Assembly: GCF_900115365.1 (NCBI RefSeq)
Contig: NZ_FOWD01000001.1
Span: 1 to 64,000 of the forward strand
Length of the DNA stretch: 64,000 nt
Reading direction: 5' to 3'
Origin: Anaerocolumna aminovalerica
GTDB taxonomy: Bacteria > Bacillota > Clostridia > Lachnospirales > Lachnospiraceae
Of the stretch, positions 27,573-36,114 are shown one piece after another. Each line of letters starts with the position of its first letter. Position 1 is the stretch's first letter. A program made the position numbers and the translations under genes. Below the pieces are notes generated by a model. The model made no database searches and was not told where the DNA came from. It was given only the letters and a program-made list of their open reading frames with translations.

Positions 27573-29066
27573 ATGAATAAGTTTTTAAAATTTATCCTGG
27601 TTTTGGTAATAGCGATAGGGAATTTGACAGGCTGTTCCTTTGAAACAAAGAACGACGAGCTGTACAATAGCAAATTGGAGGAGATAACCGACCATTTGGA
27701 CAAGTACGGGGAAAGTGTTGACGAATTAATTAAAAGCCCCCAAAATGGAAACAATTGGACGCAAAAGGAACTGGCGACCGATTCCACTGATAGTGCGTTG
27801 AGCGGAACACTAAGGATATCTGTTATGTGGCCGGACAATGAAACAAATTTAATTGCGGTGGCGGCAAAGGAATTTCAAGATTTGCACCCCGAGGTTAAAA
27901 TTCAGATACAGTTTCATGATGATGTCTTGAAGTACCAAGCACAAACCTCAGTGGAGTTGATGAGTAACACAGCGGCGGATATTATTGATTTGTCCTATAT
28001 ACCTTATGAGCGGTATGCCGCTGCAGGGCTGCTTGCGGATTTATACCCATTGATGAATGCAGACGACAGCTTCCACAAAGAGGATTATTTTGTCAATGTT
28101 TTTGAGGCATTTGAAGATAGTCAAAATGGTCTGGCTGTAGTTCCGTTGTCGTTTATATTTAATTCTGTTACCATGCGGCAGGACTTTATGAAGTCCTTTG
28201 ATGCTGAGTTTGAAAACCGTGGGGGCATATCCTATCAGCAGATGCTGGATTTGTATGTTAGGGCACAGGCGGAAATGGAAGATGAGAATTTGTATATGTC
28301 CGAATTTGCAAGTGCCACAAATTGGTTTGAGTTTGAGTGGGATAACCTTGTTGACACGAGAAACAAAAAGGCATATATGAATACTCCTGAATTTTTAAGT
28401 AATTTAGAAAAGATAAAGCGTATTAAACTGACTGAAAATGTTACACAAACAAAGGATGGACCGGGAGTTCTAGGAGGAGGTTACTTTCGGGACAAAATTT
28501 TTAAGATGAACCCTGCTGTGCTGTTTGTTCTAAGTTCGTCAATAGAGGATATCACTCAAACGTTACTTCCGTTTAATGATATGATCTATTCAAAACCGAT
28601 ACCGATAATATCTGACGGAATGCCGACAATGTATGCACCATTTGTGTTTGGCATAACGAATACAACTCAAAACAAAGAGCTTGCGTGGAAATTTCTTTCC
28701 TATTGCATGGCAGAACGGGCGCTTCCTGTAAAAGAAGTAGACACAAACAGTTTCCTTTTTCGGCTAGGATTTCCTATAAATAAGCAAAATTTTAGAAAGC
28801 TTGTTAAAGCTGTTGCCAATGAAACATTGCGCAAAGGTGGTGTGGTAGGTTATTCGTTTTCGGGAAACCGTACCGCCGTGATAGAAGAAAGCATGGCACA
28901 GGTAGAGAAGTGGTGTGGCATGAAGGGTAAAGTGATGCAAATGGATTTAAACTTATTTTTAGATTTAATCTATCCTGACTTGTATCAATATTTAATTGGA
29001 AAGCAAACGGCAGAGCAGACAGCTACACGTATTCAAACAAAAACAGAGATTTATTTGAACGAGTAG
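27573..29066 (+). CDS. Extracellular solute-binding lipoprotein (family 1, sugar-type)
   Basis: The 497-residue protein has a lipoprotein signal (NLTGCS, Cys near 21), a charged linker, and then the family-1 binding fold starting LRISVMWPDNETNLIAVAAKEF. Features include ADIIDLSYIPYERYAAAGLLADLYPL and a late helix LAWKFLSYCM. It is the first gene of a four-gene cassette whose composition (frequent GCG, CCG, CGG) differs from the AT-rich flanks. GGGGG lies five bases before the ATG at 27573; a TTG one codon upstream is rejected. The substrate may be an oligosaccharide or peptide; not determinable. Confidence 0.85.
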   Translation: MNKFLKFILVLVIAIGNLTGCSFETKNDELYNSKLEEITDHLDKYGESVDELIKSPQNGNNWTQKELATDSTDSALSGTLRISVMWPDNETNLIAVAAKEFQDLHPEVKIQIQFHDDVLKYQAQTSVELMSNTAADIIDLSYIPYERYAAAGLLADLYPLMNADDSFHKEDYFVNVFEAFEDSQNGLAVVPLSFIFNSVTMRQDFMKSFDAEFENRGGISYQQMLDLYVRAQAEMEDENLYMSEFASATNWFEFEWDNLVDTRNKKAYMNTPEFLSNLEKIKRIKLTENVTQTKDGPGVLGGGYFRDKIFKMNPAVLFVLSSSIEDITQTLLPFNDMIYSKPIPIISDGMPTMYAPFVFGITNTTQNKELAWKFLSYCMAERALPVKEVDTNSFLFRLGFPINKQNFRKLVKAVANETLRKGGVVGYSFSGNRTAVIEESMAQVEKWCGMKGKVMQMDLNLFLDLIYPDLYQYLIGKQTAEQTATRIQTKTEIYLNE

Positions 29067-29154
29067 TATATAGTTGTATTACATTAAAATCGTAACGAAG
29101 GGATGCATGTTATGGTTTGAAAGGAAGATGGTTATTAATGAGAGGGGGAGTTTG

Positions 29155-30039
29155 ATGAACGTAACTATAAGGAGGAGAAACAAAAAGAAATACAGGGAAT
29201 GGGTGTTGTGGCTGCTGTTGTTGCCCAGCCTGATGGGAATGCTGATTTTTTATTTGCTTCCATTTTTCCTTTCCATGTATTATGCAATGATTGATAATGT
29301 AGTGTCGCACAGGTTTGTTGGGTTACAAAATTTTATTGATACATTTCATAATTTGTCGTTTCAGCAGGCATTGAAAAACACGGCATTTTTTATACTGGTC
29401 GGTGTGCCGCTGAATTTGATTTGCTCATTTACCATCGCCAACCTTCTTAAAAAAGTGACAAAGTTGAAAGTTTTTTTTGGCTTAATTTTTCTTATCCCTA
29501 TGATTATTCCGGCAGGAGCGGTGGTGTTTGTCTGGAAAAGCATATTTGATGTCAACGGAATATTGAACTGGGTTTTGTATTCCGTTGGTCTGCCAATGAA
29601 AAACTGGTTGGAAAGTGAATGGGTGTTGGGGATTGTTATTATTATTTTTTTATGGAAAAATATTGGTATTGGTATGATTTTGTTTTGGACAGGACTGAAC
29701 CGAATTCCAAAAACCTATTACGAAATGGCGAGGGTAGAGGGTGGTGGTGCAATGGGTCAGCTTTTTCATATTACGCTGGTGTATATTATGCCGACTGGGT
29801 TTGTGGCAGCACTTCTGTCTATCATTAACTCGTTTAAAATTTTCAAGGAAATTTTTCTCTTATTTGGGAACTATCCGTCGGAATGGGTCTATCTGCTTCA
29901 GCATTATATGAATAATCAATTTTTAGCCGCTAATGCACAGAAATTGAGTGCTTCTGCAGGTATTATTTCTGCTTTTATTGTTAGTGTATTGTTTTTCTTC
30001 TTCCATTCACAGCGAAAGCTATCGGAACATTTTAGTTGA
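29155..30039 (+). CDS. Sugar-type ABC importer permease (MalF/UgpA family)
   Basis: A 294-residue membrane protein with six predicted helices and the inner-membrane component motif EMARVEGGGAMGQLFHITLV (near 190-210, the EAA loop). The ATG at 29155 follows GAGGGGGAG. The longer frame from 29074 overlaps that site and is rejected. It pairs with the next permease and the binding protein; no ATPase gene is in the cassette. Confidence 0.88.
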   Translation: MNVTIRRRNKKKYREWVLWLLLLPSLMGMLIFYLLPFFLSMYYAMIDNVVSHRFVGLQNFIDTFHNLSFQQALKNTAFFILVGVPLNLICSFTIANLLKKVTKLKVFFGLIFLIPMIIPAGAVVFVWKSIFDVNGILNWVLYSVGLPMKNWLESEWVLGIVIIIFLWKNIGIGMILFWTGLNRIPKTYYEMARVEGGGAMGQLFHITLVYIMPTGFVAALLSIINSFKIFKEIFLLFGNYPSEWVYLLQHYMNNQFLAANAQKLSASAGIISAFIVSVLFFFFHSQRKLSEHFS

Positions 30040-30052
30040 GAGGAGGAGAAAC

Positions 30053-30949
30053 ATGATAAAGAGAAAAACATGGCAGAGTGGATTGCTTTATGTCTGTATC
30101 ATGGCACTGGCACTGGTCACTCTGCTTCCGATTGTGCTGCTGCTAACTAATTCATTGATGAGCGGGCGAGAGATAGTAAGCCGTTATTCTATGGATATAA
30201 CGATTTTTAATGTATTGAATACGGAATACATAAAAGCTGGTGATGAATCCTTTCATTTTGTTGAAATGGCATTTTTGCCGGATTATATTACCTTTCATCA
30301 GTATTTTAAATTGTTTTTTAACAGTCCCGAATACTTAAGATTGTTTTGGAACTCGGTCATTTTATGCGTGCCGATTGTTGTGGGGCAATGTATTATTTCA
30401 GTGCCGGCAGCTTACGCATTTGAGCGGTTGCAATGGAAATACAAGGAGTATTTGTTTTTTATCTACATCATTGTGATGCTGATGCCGACACAGGTCTTGC
30501 TGGTACCCCATTATCTTCTGGCGGAAATGGTAACGCTGCCGCCTTATTTGGCCATTATATTGCCGGGTATTTTCAGTCCCCTTGGTGTTTTTTTACTACG
30601 GCAGCAGCTGAAGGGATTTCCTCATGAGTGCTTAGAAGCGGCACAAGTGGACGGTGCGGCACATGGAACTATTTTGTATCATATTGTATTGCCGAACATG
30701 AAGCCGAGCGTAGCGGTGCTTGTCATGATTACCTTTGCGGATTATTGGAATATTGTTGACCAGGCGATTGTCTTTATTAAAAATGCGTTTGACGAGCCGA
30801 TGTCGATTGCACTGTCAAAAGTGATGCAGAATGACACAAGTATGTTTTTTGCGATGGCTTGTTTTTATATAGTTCCGATTGTGGTATTGTTTATGGCTTG
30901 TCGAGATTATATATCACAGGAGCTGTCCTTTGTTGGGGTAAAAAATTAG
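30053..30949 (+). CDS. Sugar-type ABC importer permease (MalG/UgpE family)
   Basis: A 298-residue protein with six helices, a long extracellular segment after the first helix (about 35-90) and the EAA loop ECLEAAQVDGAAHGTILYHI (near 190). AGGAGG lies six bases before the ATG at 30053. It starts 13 bases after the preceding permease stop. It needs a separately encoded ATPase, as is common for carbohydrate importers served by a shared MsmK-like ATPase. Confidence 0.88.
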   Translation: MIKRKTWQSGLLYVCIMALALVTLLPIVLLLTNSLMSGREIVSRYSMDITIFNVLNTEYIKAGDESFHFVEMAFLPDYITFHQYFKLFFNSPEYLRLFWNSVILCVPIVVGQCIISVPAAYAFERLQWKYKEYLFFIYIIVMLMPTQVLLVPHYLLAEMVTLPPYLAIILPGIFSPLGVFLLRQQLKGFPHECLEAAQVDGAAHGTILYHIVLPNMKPSVAVLVMITFADYWNIVDQAIVFIKNAFDEPMSIALSKVMQNDTSMFFAMACFYIVPIVVLFMACRDYISQELSFVGVKN

Positions 30950-30963
30950 ACGGGAGGTTGCAT

Positions 30964-31620
30964 ATGCGAATTAGGAAACGCTGGGTGCTGATAGGTATCA
31001 TTTTTTTATTATTTGTTGTGGGCTGTACCATCTATTCACGTACCTATTATCAATGGAATTTGCCGAAAGTAGAAATAATGGCGCCAAGGTCGGGAACGTT
31101 ACTGTTGGGGCAGTACGATGTGCGGAGTGTTTCTAAAAAGGAAGAAGGGTCAAGCGGCTTTACACACAGTACGCAGATTTTGCTTCCGCTTACGGTAAAT
31201 TATTTCTATGTCGATGACGAGGCGGAGGTTACGCTGACCGGAATCAGAAACAGTACAAGAAAGGGGCGTGTAACCTCTATTACCAATACAAAGGAAAACC
31301 TTGTGCTGACCATTGGCTTTCATGCTGAAAATTTTGCGGACGGGGAGTCGGTTGATGTGTCGATTATGAAAGAAACGACTCCATTAAATAACATTATGCC
31401 CAAAAGCGCACTGCATGAAGATGATAAAGGAGCGTACCTGTTTGTGGTTATGAAAGAGCAGGGGGCTTGGGGGCGTGAGTATGTGGTACGGCGCATGGAC
31501 GTGACGGTTTGGGTGAGTACAGAGCAGGAGTTTTCAGTTAGCTCAACTATTGAATACCCTGTGGTGTTTGCCAGCGACAGTAAGCTTGCGGACGGACAGC
31601 GGGTAAGGTTTTATCCGTAG
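30964..31620 (+). CDS. Membrane-anchored protein resembling the C-terminal part of HlyD/RND-type adaptors
   Basis: A 218-residue protein with one N-terminal transmembrane helix (about 7-26) and an extracytoplasmic beta-rich domain. The motif NNIMPKSALHEDDKGAYLFVV followed by REYVVRRMDVTV resembles the barrel and membrane-proximal parts of membrane-fusion proteins. The coiled-coil hairpin and lipoyl parts are absent, so it is about half the usual length. GGGAGG precedes the ATG at 30964. It is last in the cassette with the importer genes, an odd pairing, since such adaptors normally serve exporters. Confidence 0.6.
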   Translation: MRIRKRWVLIGIIFLLFVVGCTIYSRTYYQWNLPKVEIMAPRSGTLLLGQYDVRSVSKKEEGSSGFTHSTQILLPLTVNYFYVDDEAEVTLTGIRNSTRKGRVTSITNTKENLVLTIGFHAENFADGESVDVSIMKETTPLNNIMPKSALHEDDKGAYLFVVMKEQGAWGREYVVRRMDVTVWVSTEQEFSVSSTIEYPVVFASDSKLADGQRVRFYP

Positions 31621-31623
31621 GGA

Positions 31624-31890
31624 ATGGAAGGTTTAGTGGGCCTGCTTTATAAATCCAATGAAATTACTGCAATCCCTGAACTAGTAGATTCTTTAAATAT
31701 AAAGGGTTACATTTATATTGTATATTTATCTTTAATGGCTGGTATATTTATTATCGGATTCCTGCAAAGAGGAGGAGACTCCTTAGAGCAGTATATGCAA
31801 TCTATCATGATAATATTTTAAATGAAAAGCTTTCCATTATGATTATGGATTGTTCTGTAAAAGCAGATTTAGAGCATTTTGATAAGATTT
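31624..31890 (+). pseudogene. Chimeric scrap: ISAs1-like transposase piece joined to ABC exporter piece
   Basis: The open frame 31624-31821 begins with KSNEITAIPELVDSLNIKG, characteristic of ISAs1-family (H-repeat) transposases. It then switches at about 31715 to LSLMAGIFIIGFLQRGG, which matches the exporter at 39929 almost base for base (40155 onward). Homology to that exporter continues to about 31885 after a one-base frame loss. Neither part is functional. Confidence 0.8.
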
Positions 31891-32327
31891 AACAGGTTGA
31901 CAATGCTAACCTAAAATGGTAATATTTACATGTAAGAATTAACCAAATTATAAAAGATGATTTCATTGCAAGAATGAGTATATTGTAGACATATTAAAAA
32001 TAATCAAGATTTTGGACTATTGAAACATTGGTACTTTAAATTAACTTTAAACTATAATGTCTCGGAATCTTGATTAATCGTGCCATTGAAGCTGGTAATC
32101 ATTACTTTAAAGATATATGAAGTAGGTAAAAAACCTCTAAGCATCAAAATGAAGCGTTTTTCGATTGGAACGAATCCTGCGAAACATATTGAAGCCGTAC
32201 TTTGCAAAGTCCGAAAGTTGCGTTGGTAGGCGAAAACGGAGGAGGAAAGGCTTTATTATTCAGTTTGCTTTTGCGGTAACATCTAATTATAATCTAAACT
32301 CAACATTAGTCTTTGATAGTTTTATAC
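31891..32327. other. Decayed region between the cassette and cluster 2
   Basis: No intact gene. Short coding-like scraps occur: KKPLSIKMKRFSIGTNP near 32130-32190 (possible transposase remnant, low confidence) and an ABC Walker A-like piece at 32211-32279. Confidence 0.4.
32211..32279 (+). pseudogene. Scrap of an ABC ATPase domain (Walker A region)
   Basis: One frame reads KVALVGENGGGKALLFSLLLR then stop. This is a Walker A (GENGGGKALL against the usual GENGAGKTTL) of an exporter ATPase. It has no start and ends at once, so it is a relic. Confidence 0.5.
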
Positions 32328-32399
32328 GGAATGAGTAGTCCCCTTTAGAAAGGGTTACATAAAATTATTAAAAAAGTTGTTAGATTAAGAGGTAAAAGG
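32328..32399 (+). promoter_or_regulatory. Conserved upstream leader of the precursor pseudogene
   Basis: Nearly the same sequence as 24054-24126 (GGAATGAGTAGTCCCC, then GGTTACATAAAATTATT). The ribosome site is weaker here (AAGAGGTAAAAGG). The CCCTTT/AAAGGG stem in this copy differs in register from that in the first copy. Confidence 0.55.
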
Positions 32400-32623
32400 A
32401 TGAATAAATTAAAAAAGAGAAATAGTTTAAACTCTGTATAAGCATACGCTTGCATGTGTTGGTATGAATCATGTACTTGTTCTTGTATAGCCACTTGTAA
32501 TTGTAAACACAGTATCATAAGGCGATGCTTTCTAATTATGAAATAGAGAGAGTAAGGCAGATAATAGAGCATAGTTCTTCCCCAAAACATTACAGTTCAG
32601 AAAATATGATGTATCCTGTTTAA
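32400..32623 (+). pseudogene. Broken Cys-rich precursor gene (paralogue of precursor 2)
   Basis: It starts MNKLKKRNSLNSV and hits TAA exactly where precursor 2 has the Glu codon of VEAY. Past the stop the frame still encodes the Cys core (AYACMCWY, then CTCSCIATCNC). After a frameshift it again matches the end of precursor 2 (SENMMYPV). It is therefore a full-length copy killed by a nonsense codon and a frameshift, sitting before the second maturase. Confidence 0.85.
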
Positions 32624-32813
32624 TTTCTTTATGACTTAATATTGTTGCTAATTGATGCCATCACCTATGTAATAACATCTCATACTGTAGAATCATCCTT
32701 AATTATTTTTACAATGTTTCCAGCAAATTACCTATTGTCATTTTTATGACACATCATATCTGGCTGTAAAAGTATGTAATATAATTACGTTGAGAAAGGA
32801 TGTTATAGTCAAA

Positions 32814-34253
32814 ATGTTTGTAAAACTTTTCAGTACACCTAATCATTACTATTGTCTAGATGTAAATAAGGATGAATTTCTTGAACTCAGCTTTGCTTCT
32901 TATCAATATTTAGCTCAGATTTTGAATGGAGAAGAAGTAAAAACAATGCCTCCAGAAGAAATATTGGATTTAAAAAAAGCAGGATATCTTTCTGAGAAAA
33001 GCAATGTAAAGAAAGTAAAACATGCTATTACAGATTATCTTGAAGAGTTTTTGGAGCGTAAATTGTCAAGAATAATTCTCCAAGTAACACAAAATTGTAA
33101 TTTAAGATGTAAATATTGTATCTATTCTGAAGAACACAGTATTATGCAACGATCACACTCATCGAAAAATATGAGTTGGGAAACGGCAAAGGCTGCTTTA
33201 AATTTTTTATGGGAGCACTCTGTTGACAGTAGTTCCATAAATGTAGGATTCTATGGCGGTGAGCCTTTATTGCAGATGCCTTTAATTAAACAGGTGATAG
33301 AATATAGTAAGAAGCTTTTTAAAGGGAAGAAGCTGACATTTAACATGACAACTAATGGAACATTATTAGATGAAGAGAAGATTCTTTATTTGCAAGAGGA
33401 AGAAATATCACTGATGATTAGCCTTGATGGACCAAAAGAGATAAACGATATGAATAGGGTTTTTGTAAATGGGACAGGGACATATGATACAGTGATGAAG
33501 AAAATTGAATTAATGAGAGAAATAGCACCGGAATATGCCAAAAAACTATCAATTAGTATGGTAATAGATCCTCAAAATGATTTTGATTGTATTAATAGTA
33601 TATGTTTGGGGAAAAATGATGTAGATAAATTAAATATACTACCATCCATTGTTGACAAAGGTTATGATGGAGAAAAAACAGTATCCTCGGATATATATAG
33701 ATGGAAATCTCGATATGAAGGATTTCTTGCAATATTATCTTATTTGGGACGTTATGAAAAGGAAAAGGTATCTCCTATTGCGTTAGCATCGATTAATTCT
33801 GAAATTGAACGCCGATTTGAAGTTGAAACATCCAGATTATTTGAAGTGGATACCCCTTCCGGACCATGTATTGCAGGGCAGATGAGATTATTTTGCAATG
33901 TAGAAGGGCTGCTTTTCCCATGTGAACGAGTTAGCGAAAATTCAAAAGCAATGTGCTTAGGAACCTTAGATTCAGGGTTTAATATCGACAATGCAAAACA
34001 ATTATTAAATGTTGGTGCATTAACGTCTGATGCATGTAAGGAATGTTGGTGTTTTCGTTATTGTATGTTATGTTGTAAAAAAGCGGATTCGGGACAAGGC
34101 ACATTAGATGCGGCAGTTAAGTTATCATATTGTTCAGAATCTAAAGGAAATGCCTATCATAAGCTTATGCTCTACTTATTATTGAAAGAAATCAATGTTG
34201 ACTATTTGCCACAGATGAGATATAGAGTTCAGAAAGGAGAGGATATAGTATGA
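32814..34253 (+). CDS. ccpM: Cys-rich peptide radical SAM maturase, CcpM type (cluster 2)
   Basis: The 479-residue paralogue of the cluster 1 enzyme has Cys95-x3-Cys99-x2-Cys102 (TQNCNLRCKYC), YGGEPLL (about 146), and a C-terminal Cys-rich SPASM-like region (GPCIAGQ, FPCERVSENS, CKECWCFRYCMLCCKK). The last stretch has more Cys than in cluster 1. The ATG at 32814 matches the start of the paralogue; its GAAAGGA site is somewhat distant, and a TTG at 32790 is the alternative. TATAAT at 32780-32785 may be its -10. It overlaps the next gene by four bases (ATGA). Confidence 0.9.
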   Translation: MFVKLFSTPNHYYCLDVNKDEFLELSFASYQYLAQILNGEEVKTMPPEEILDLKKAGYLSEKSNVKKVKHAITDYLEEFLERKLSRIILQVTQNCNLRCKYCIYSEEHSIMQRSHSSKNMSWETAKAALNFLWEHSVDSSSINVGFYGGEPLLQMPLIKQVIEYSKKLFKGKKLTFNMTTNGTLLDEEKILYLQEEEISLMISLDGPKEINDMNRVFVNGTGTYDTVMKKIELMREIAPEYAKKLSISMVIDPQNDFDCINSICLGKNDVDKLNILPSIVDKGYDGEKTVSSDIYRWKSRYEGFLAILSYLGRYEKEKVSPIALASINSEIERRFEVETSRLFEVDTPSGPCIAGQMRLFCNVEGLLFPCERVSENSKAMCLGTLDSGFNIDNAKQLLNVGALTSDACKECWCFRYCMLCCKKADSGQGTLDAAVKLSYCSESKGNAYHKLMLYLLLKEINVDYLPQMRYRVQKGEDIV

Positions 34254-35344
34254 GTATTCCAGTAGCAATATATCCTTTTTGTGCGGAAATATTACCGATA
34301 GTAAAGACTTTTAATAAACTTCAAGAGTCTTTTGTAATAAAGCGGTTGATATCTCCTAGCGGGTTTGGGTTAACAGGACATGATGCCGGTTATGTATGTA
34401 ATCATCCTGATGTTGGTTTTGTCGTAACAGAAGAATTTAATTTTGAAGGCAAAGAATGGACAACACTAATTTTATTTGAACCGATTATGATAAAAGAGAA
34501 AATAGATTATTCCTATGTGGATATTGCTGAGGCTGCAATATTGTATGGCAAGCAGGTTATTTTCTTCAGTGCATCAGAAGAAGGAGATAACAAAATAAAT
34601 AAGTTGTCTAAGTTATATTCAGATAAGATTGAAATAAAACCTTACATAACATATAAAAATCATGCTCATAATGAAGAACACAAATTTTATGATATGGAAG
34701 TTCCCGTTATATTAGTAGGAGGATTACTGGAAGAAGCAGATAATTTTGAGGTATTGTTAAAACTTGCAGTAAAGTTGAAGATGGAGAACACGAATGCTTT
34801 AGTAATAACAAAACATCCTATGGGAGAATTATTCGGTTTCTATAATCTAAATCATATATGGAATTGCACTGACCATTCAGAGGCACAAAAAATTAATGAA
34901 ATCAATCGCTATATGAACAGCCTGCTTAAGGAGAAAAGACCGGAGGTAATATTAATGGAAGCTCCAGACGCAGTGTTAAAGTATAATGACTATGCAGTGA
35001 ATGGATTTGGAATACGAACTTACATGCTTTGTCAGGCAGTTGCTCCAGAGCGTTTTATTTGCTGTGTGCCATTTGAATTAGCTGTGGGTGAGTTTTTGGA
35101 TGCAATTAGCAAGAAATTTGAGGCAACATTAGGAGTATCTATTACATCAGTTCATGCAAGTAATATTTTAATAGATATGCAAGATTTAAAGCAAAAGTTT
35201 GATATTTCAATTGTATATTGTAATCTAAAATTTGTTCGGCAACAACTTTTTAAAGAAGGAAGACAGTATCAAATTCCGGTCTATAGCGTAGTTATGAATG
35301 GAATTGATGAGGTGTATAATAATTTGTTCGAAAATGAATGTTGA
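34250..35344 (+). CDS. TIGR04066-type peptide maturation protein (cluster 2)
   Basis: A 364-residue soluble paralogue of 26121-27194, sharing the N-terminal SP-x-GFG-x-x-G-x-DA motif (SPSGFGLTGHDA), the strand VPVILVGGLLEEADNFE (about 144-160) and the block RPEVILMEAPDAVLKY. The first ATG overlaps the maturase stop and follows AAAGGAGAGG. Its role is unknown, but it is fixed beside the maturase in both clusters. The protease at 41755 carries a related domain. Confidence 0.8.
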   Translation: MSIPVAIYPFCAEILPIVKTFNKLQESFVIKRLISPSGFGLTGHDAGYVCNHPDVGFVVTEEFNFEGKEWTTLILFEPIMIKEKIDYSYVDIAEAAILYGKQVIFFSASEEGDNKINKLSKLYSDKIEIKPYITYKNHAHNEEHKFYDMEVPVILVGGLLEEADNFEVLLKLAVKLKMENTNALVITKHPMGELFGFYNLNHIWNCTDHSEAQKINEINRYMNSLLKEKRPEVILMEAPDAVLKYNDYAVNGFGIRTYMLCQAVAPERFICCVPFELAVGEFLDAISKKFEATLGVSITSVHASNILIDMQDLKQKFDISIVYCNLKFVRQQLFKEGRQYQIPVYSVVMNGIDEVYNNLFENEC

Positions 35345-35372
35345 TACAATATTTATAGAGGAGGATTAAAGA

Positions 35373-35627
35373 ATGAAAGAGATAACTATAAATAATCGAG
35401 TTGTTGAAGTATTACACCAAAAATTTCATCTACCTCATGATATCTTAATACAGAAGAATTGGGATAAACCTTTGACAGAGGAGCCATTTTACTTTTCAGA
35501 CATTGAAATGGTATATTTGCTGTTTGAGCTTGAAAAGAGCTATGGTATGTGTGTGAAAAGTGAAGACATGGATGATTATGGATATAGCACTATAAGAAAA
35601 ATTACTAATATTATGGAGGGTATTTAA
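35373..35627 (+). CDS. Acyl-carrier-protein-related protein (cluster 2)
   Basis: An 84-residue acidic helical protein, paralogous in position and general pattern to 27211-27453 though little of the sequence is shared. Ser42 in FYFSDIEMVYLLFELEKSYG aligns with the phosphopantetheine serine of acyl carriers; the preceding Asp is absent. AGGAGG precedes the ATG. Whether it carries a prosthetic group is unknown. Confidence 0.7.
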   Translation: MKEITINNRVVEVLHQKFHLPHDILIQKNWDKPLTEEPFYFSDIEMVYLLFELEKSYGMCVKSEDMDDYGYSTIRKITNIMEGI

Positions 35628-35727
35628 GAAATATCCAGAGAGGTAAAGAGATATTGATGATAAGAGACTCTGTTTCACACATAAATTTTATTGTAAAAAA
35701 ATTTATAGTAGACCAGGAGGTAGAGCA

Positions 35728-35952
35728 ATGAAAAAATTAAAGAAGAGAAGTAATTTAAACTCTGTAGAAGCATATGCATGTATGTGCTGGTATGCAGCAT
35801 GTACTTGTTCTTGTACAGCCGTTTGCAATTGTAGTACAGATTATCCTAAGTCGACGATTTCTAGTTATGAAGCCGACAAAATAGTCGCGAAAATTGGGGA
35901 GAGTTCTTACCAAGCTCAATATAATTCAGAAAATATGATGTATTCTGTTTAG
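35728..35952 (+). CDS. Cys-rich peptide precursor 2 (CLI_3235-type RiPP)
   Basis: A 74-residue peptide with leader MKKLKKRSNLNSVEAY and a dense core with Cys18, 20, 25, 27, 29, 33 and 35 (CMCWYAACTCSC, then CNCS), then a 38-residue hydrophilic tail with many Ser and Tyr. AGGAGG lies seven bases before the ATG. The CxC spacing is typical of this precursor class. A long 3' tail after the Cys core, shared with the pseudogene at 32400, suggests the tail matters for recognition or is removed later, perhaps by the S8 protease at 41755; that is inference. Confidence 0.9.
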   Translation: MKKLKKRSNLNSVEAYACMCWYAACTCSCTAVCNCSTDYPKSTISSYEADKIVAKIGESSYQAQYNSENMMYSV

Positions 35953-36020
35953 TATTTTTTTGTTCTTTAAAATAGCTACATAGTGGTTGCAGTTAAGTGT
36001 GTGAAATAGATGTTTTTTAT

Positions 36021-36056
36021 AGTTTGTGATGCATCAATGGTGTATCACAAACTTTT
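36021..36056 (+). terminator. Hairpin between precursor 2 and the export genes
   Basis: AGTTTGTGATGCA pairs with TGTATCACAAACT (one mismatch), followed by TTT. It could act as a partial terminator so that the precursor transcript exceeds that of the downstream transporter genes. Confidence 0.6.
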
Positions 36057-36114
36057 AAAAGTAATTCTATTTTATTTTCTCTTTTAAAAAATAAAAAAAG
36101 AAAAGGGGGAGTAG

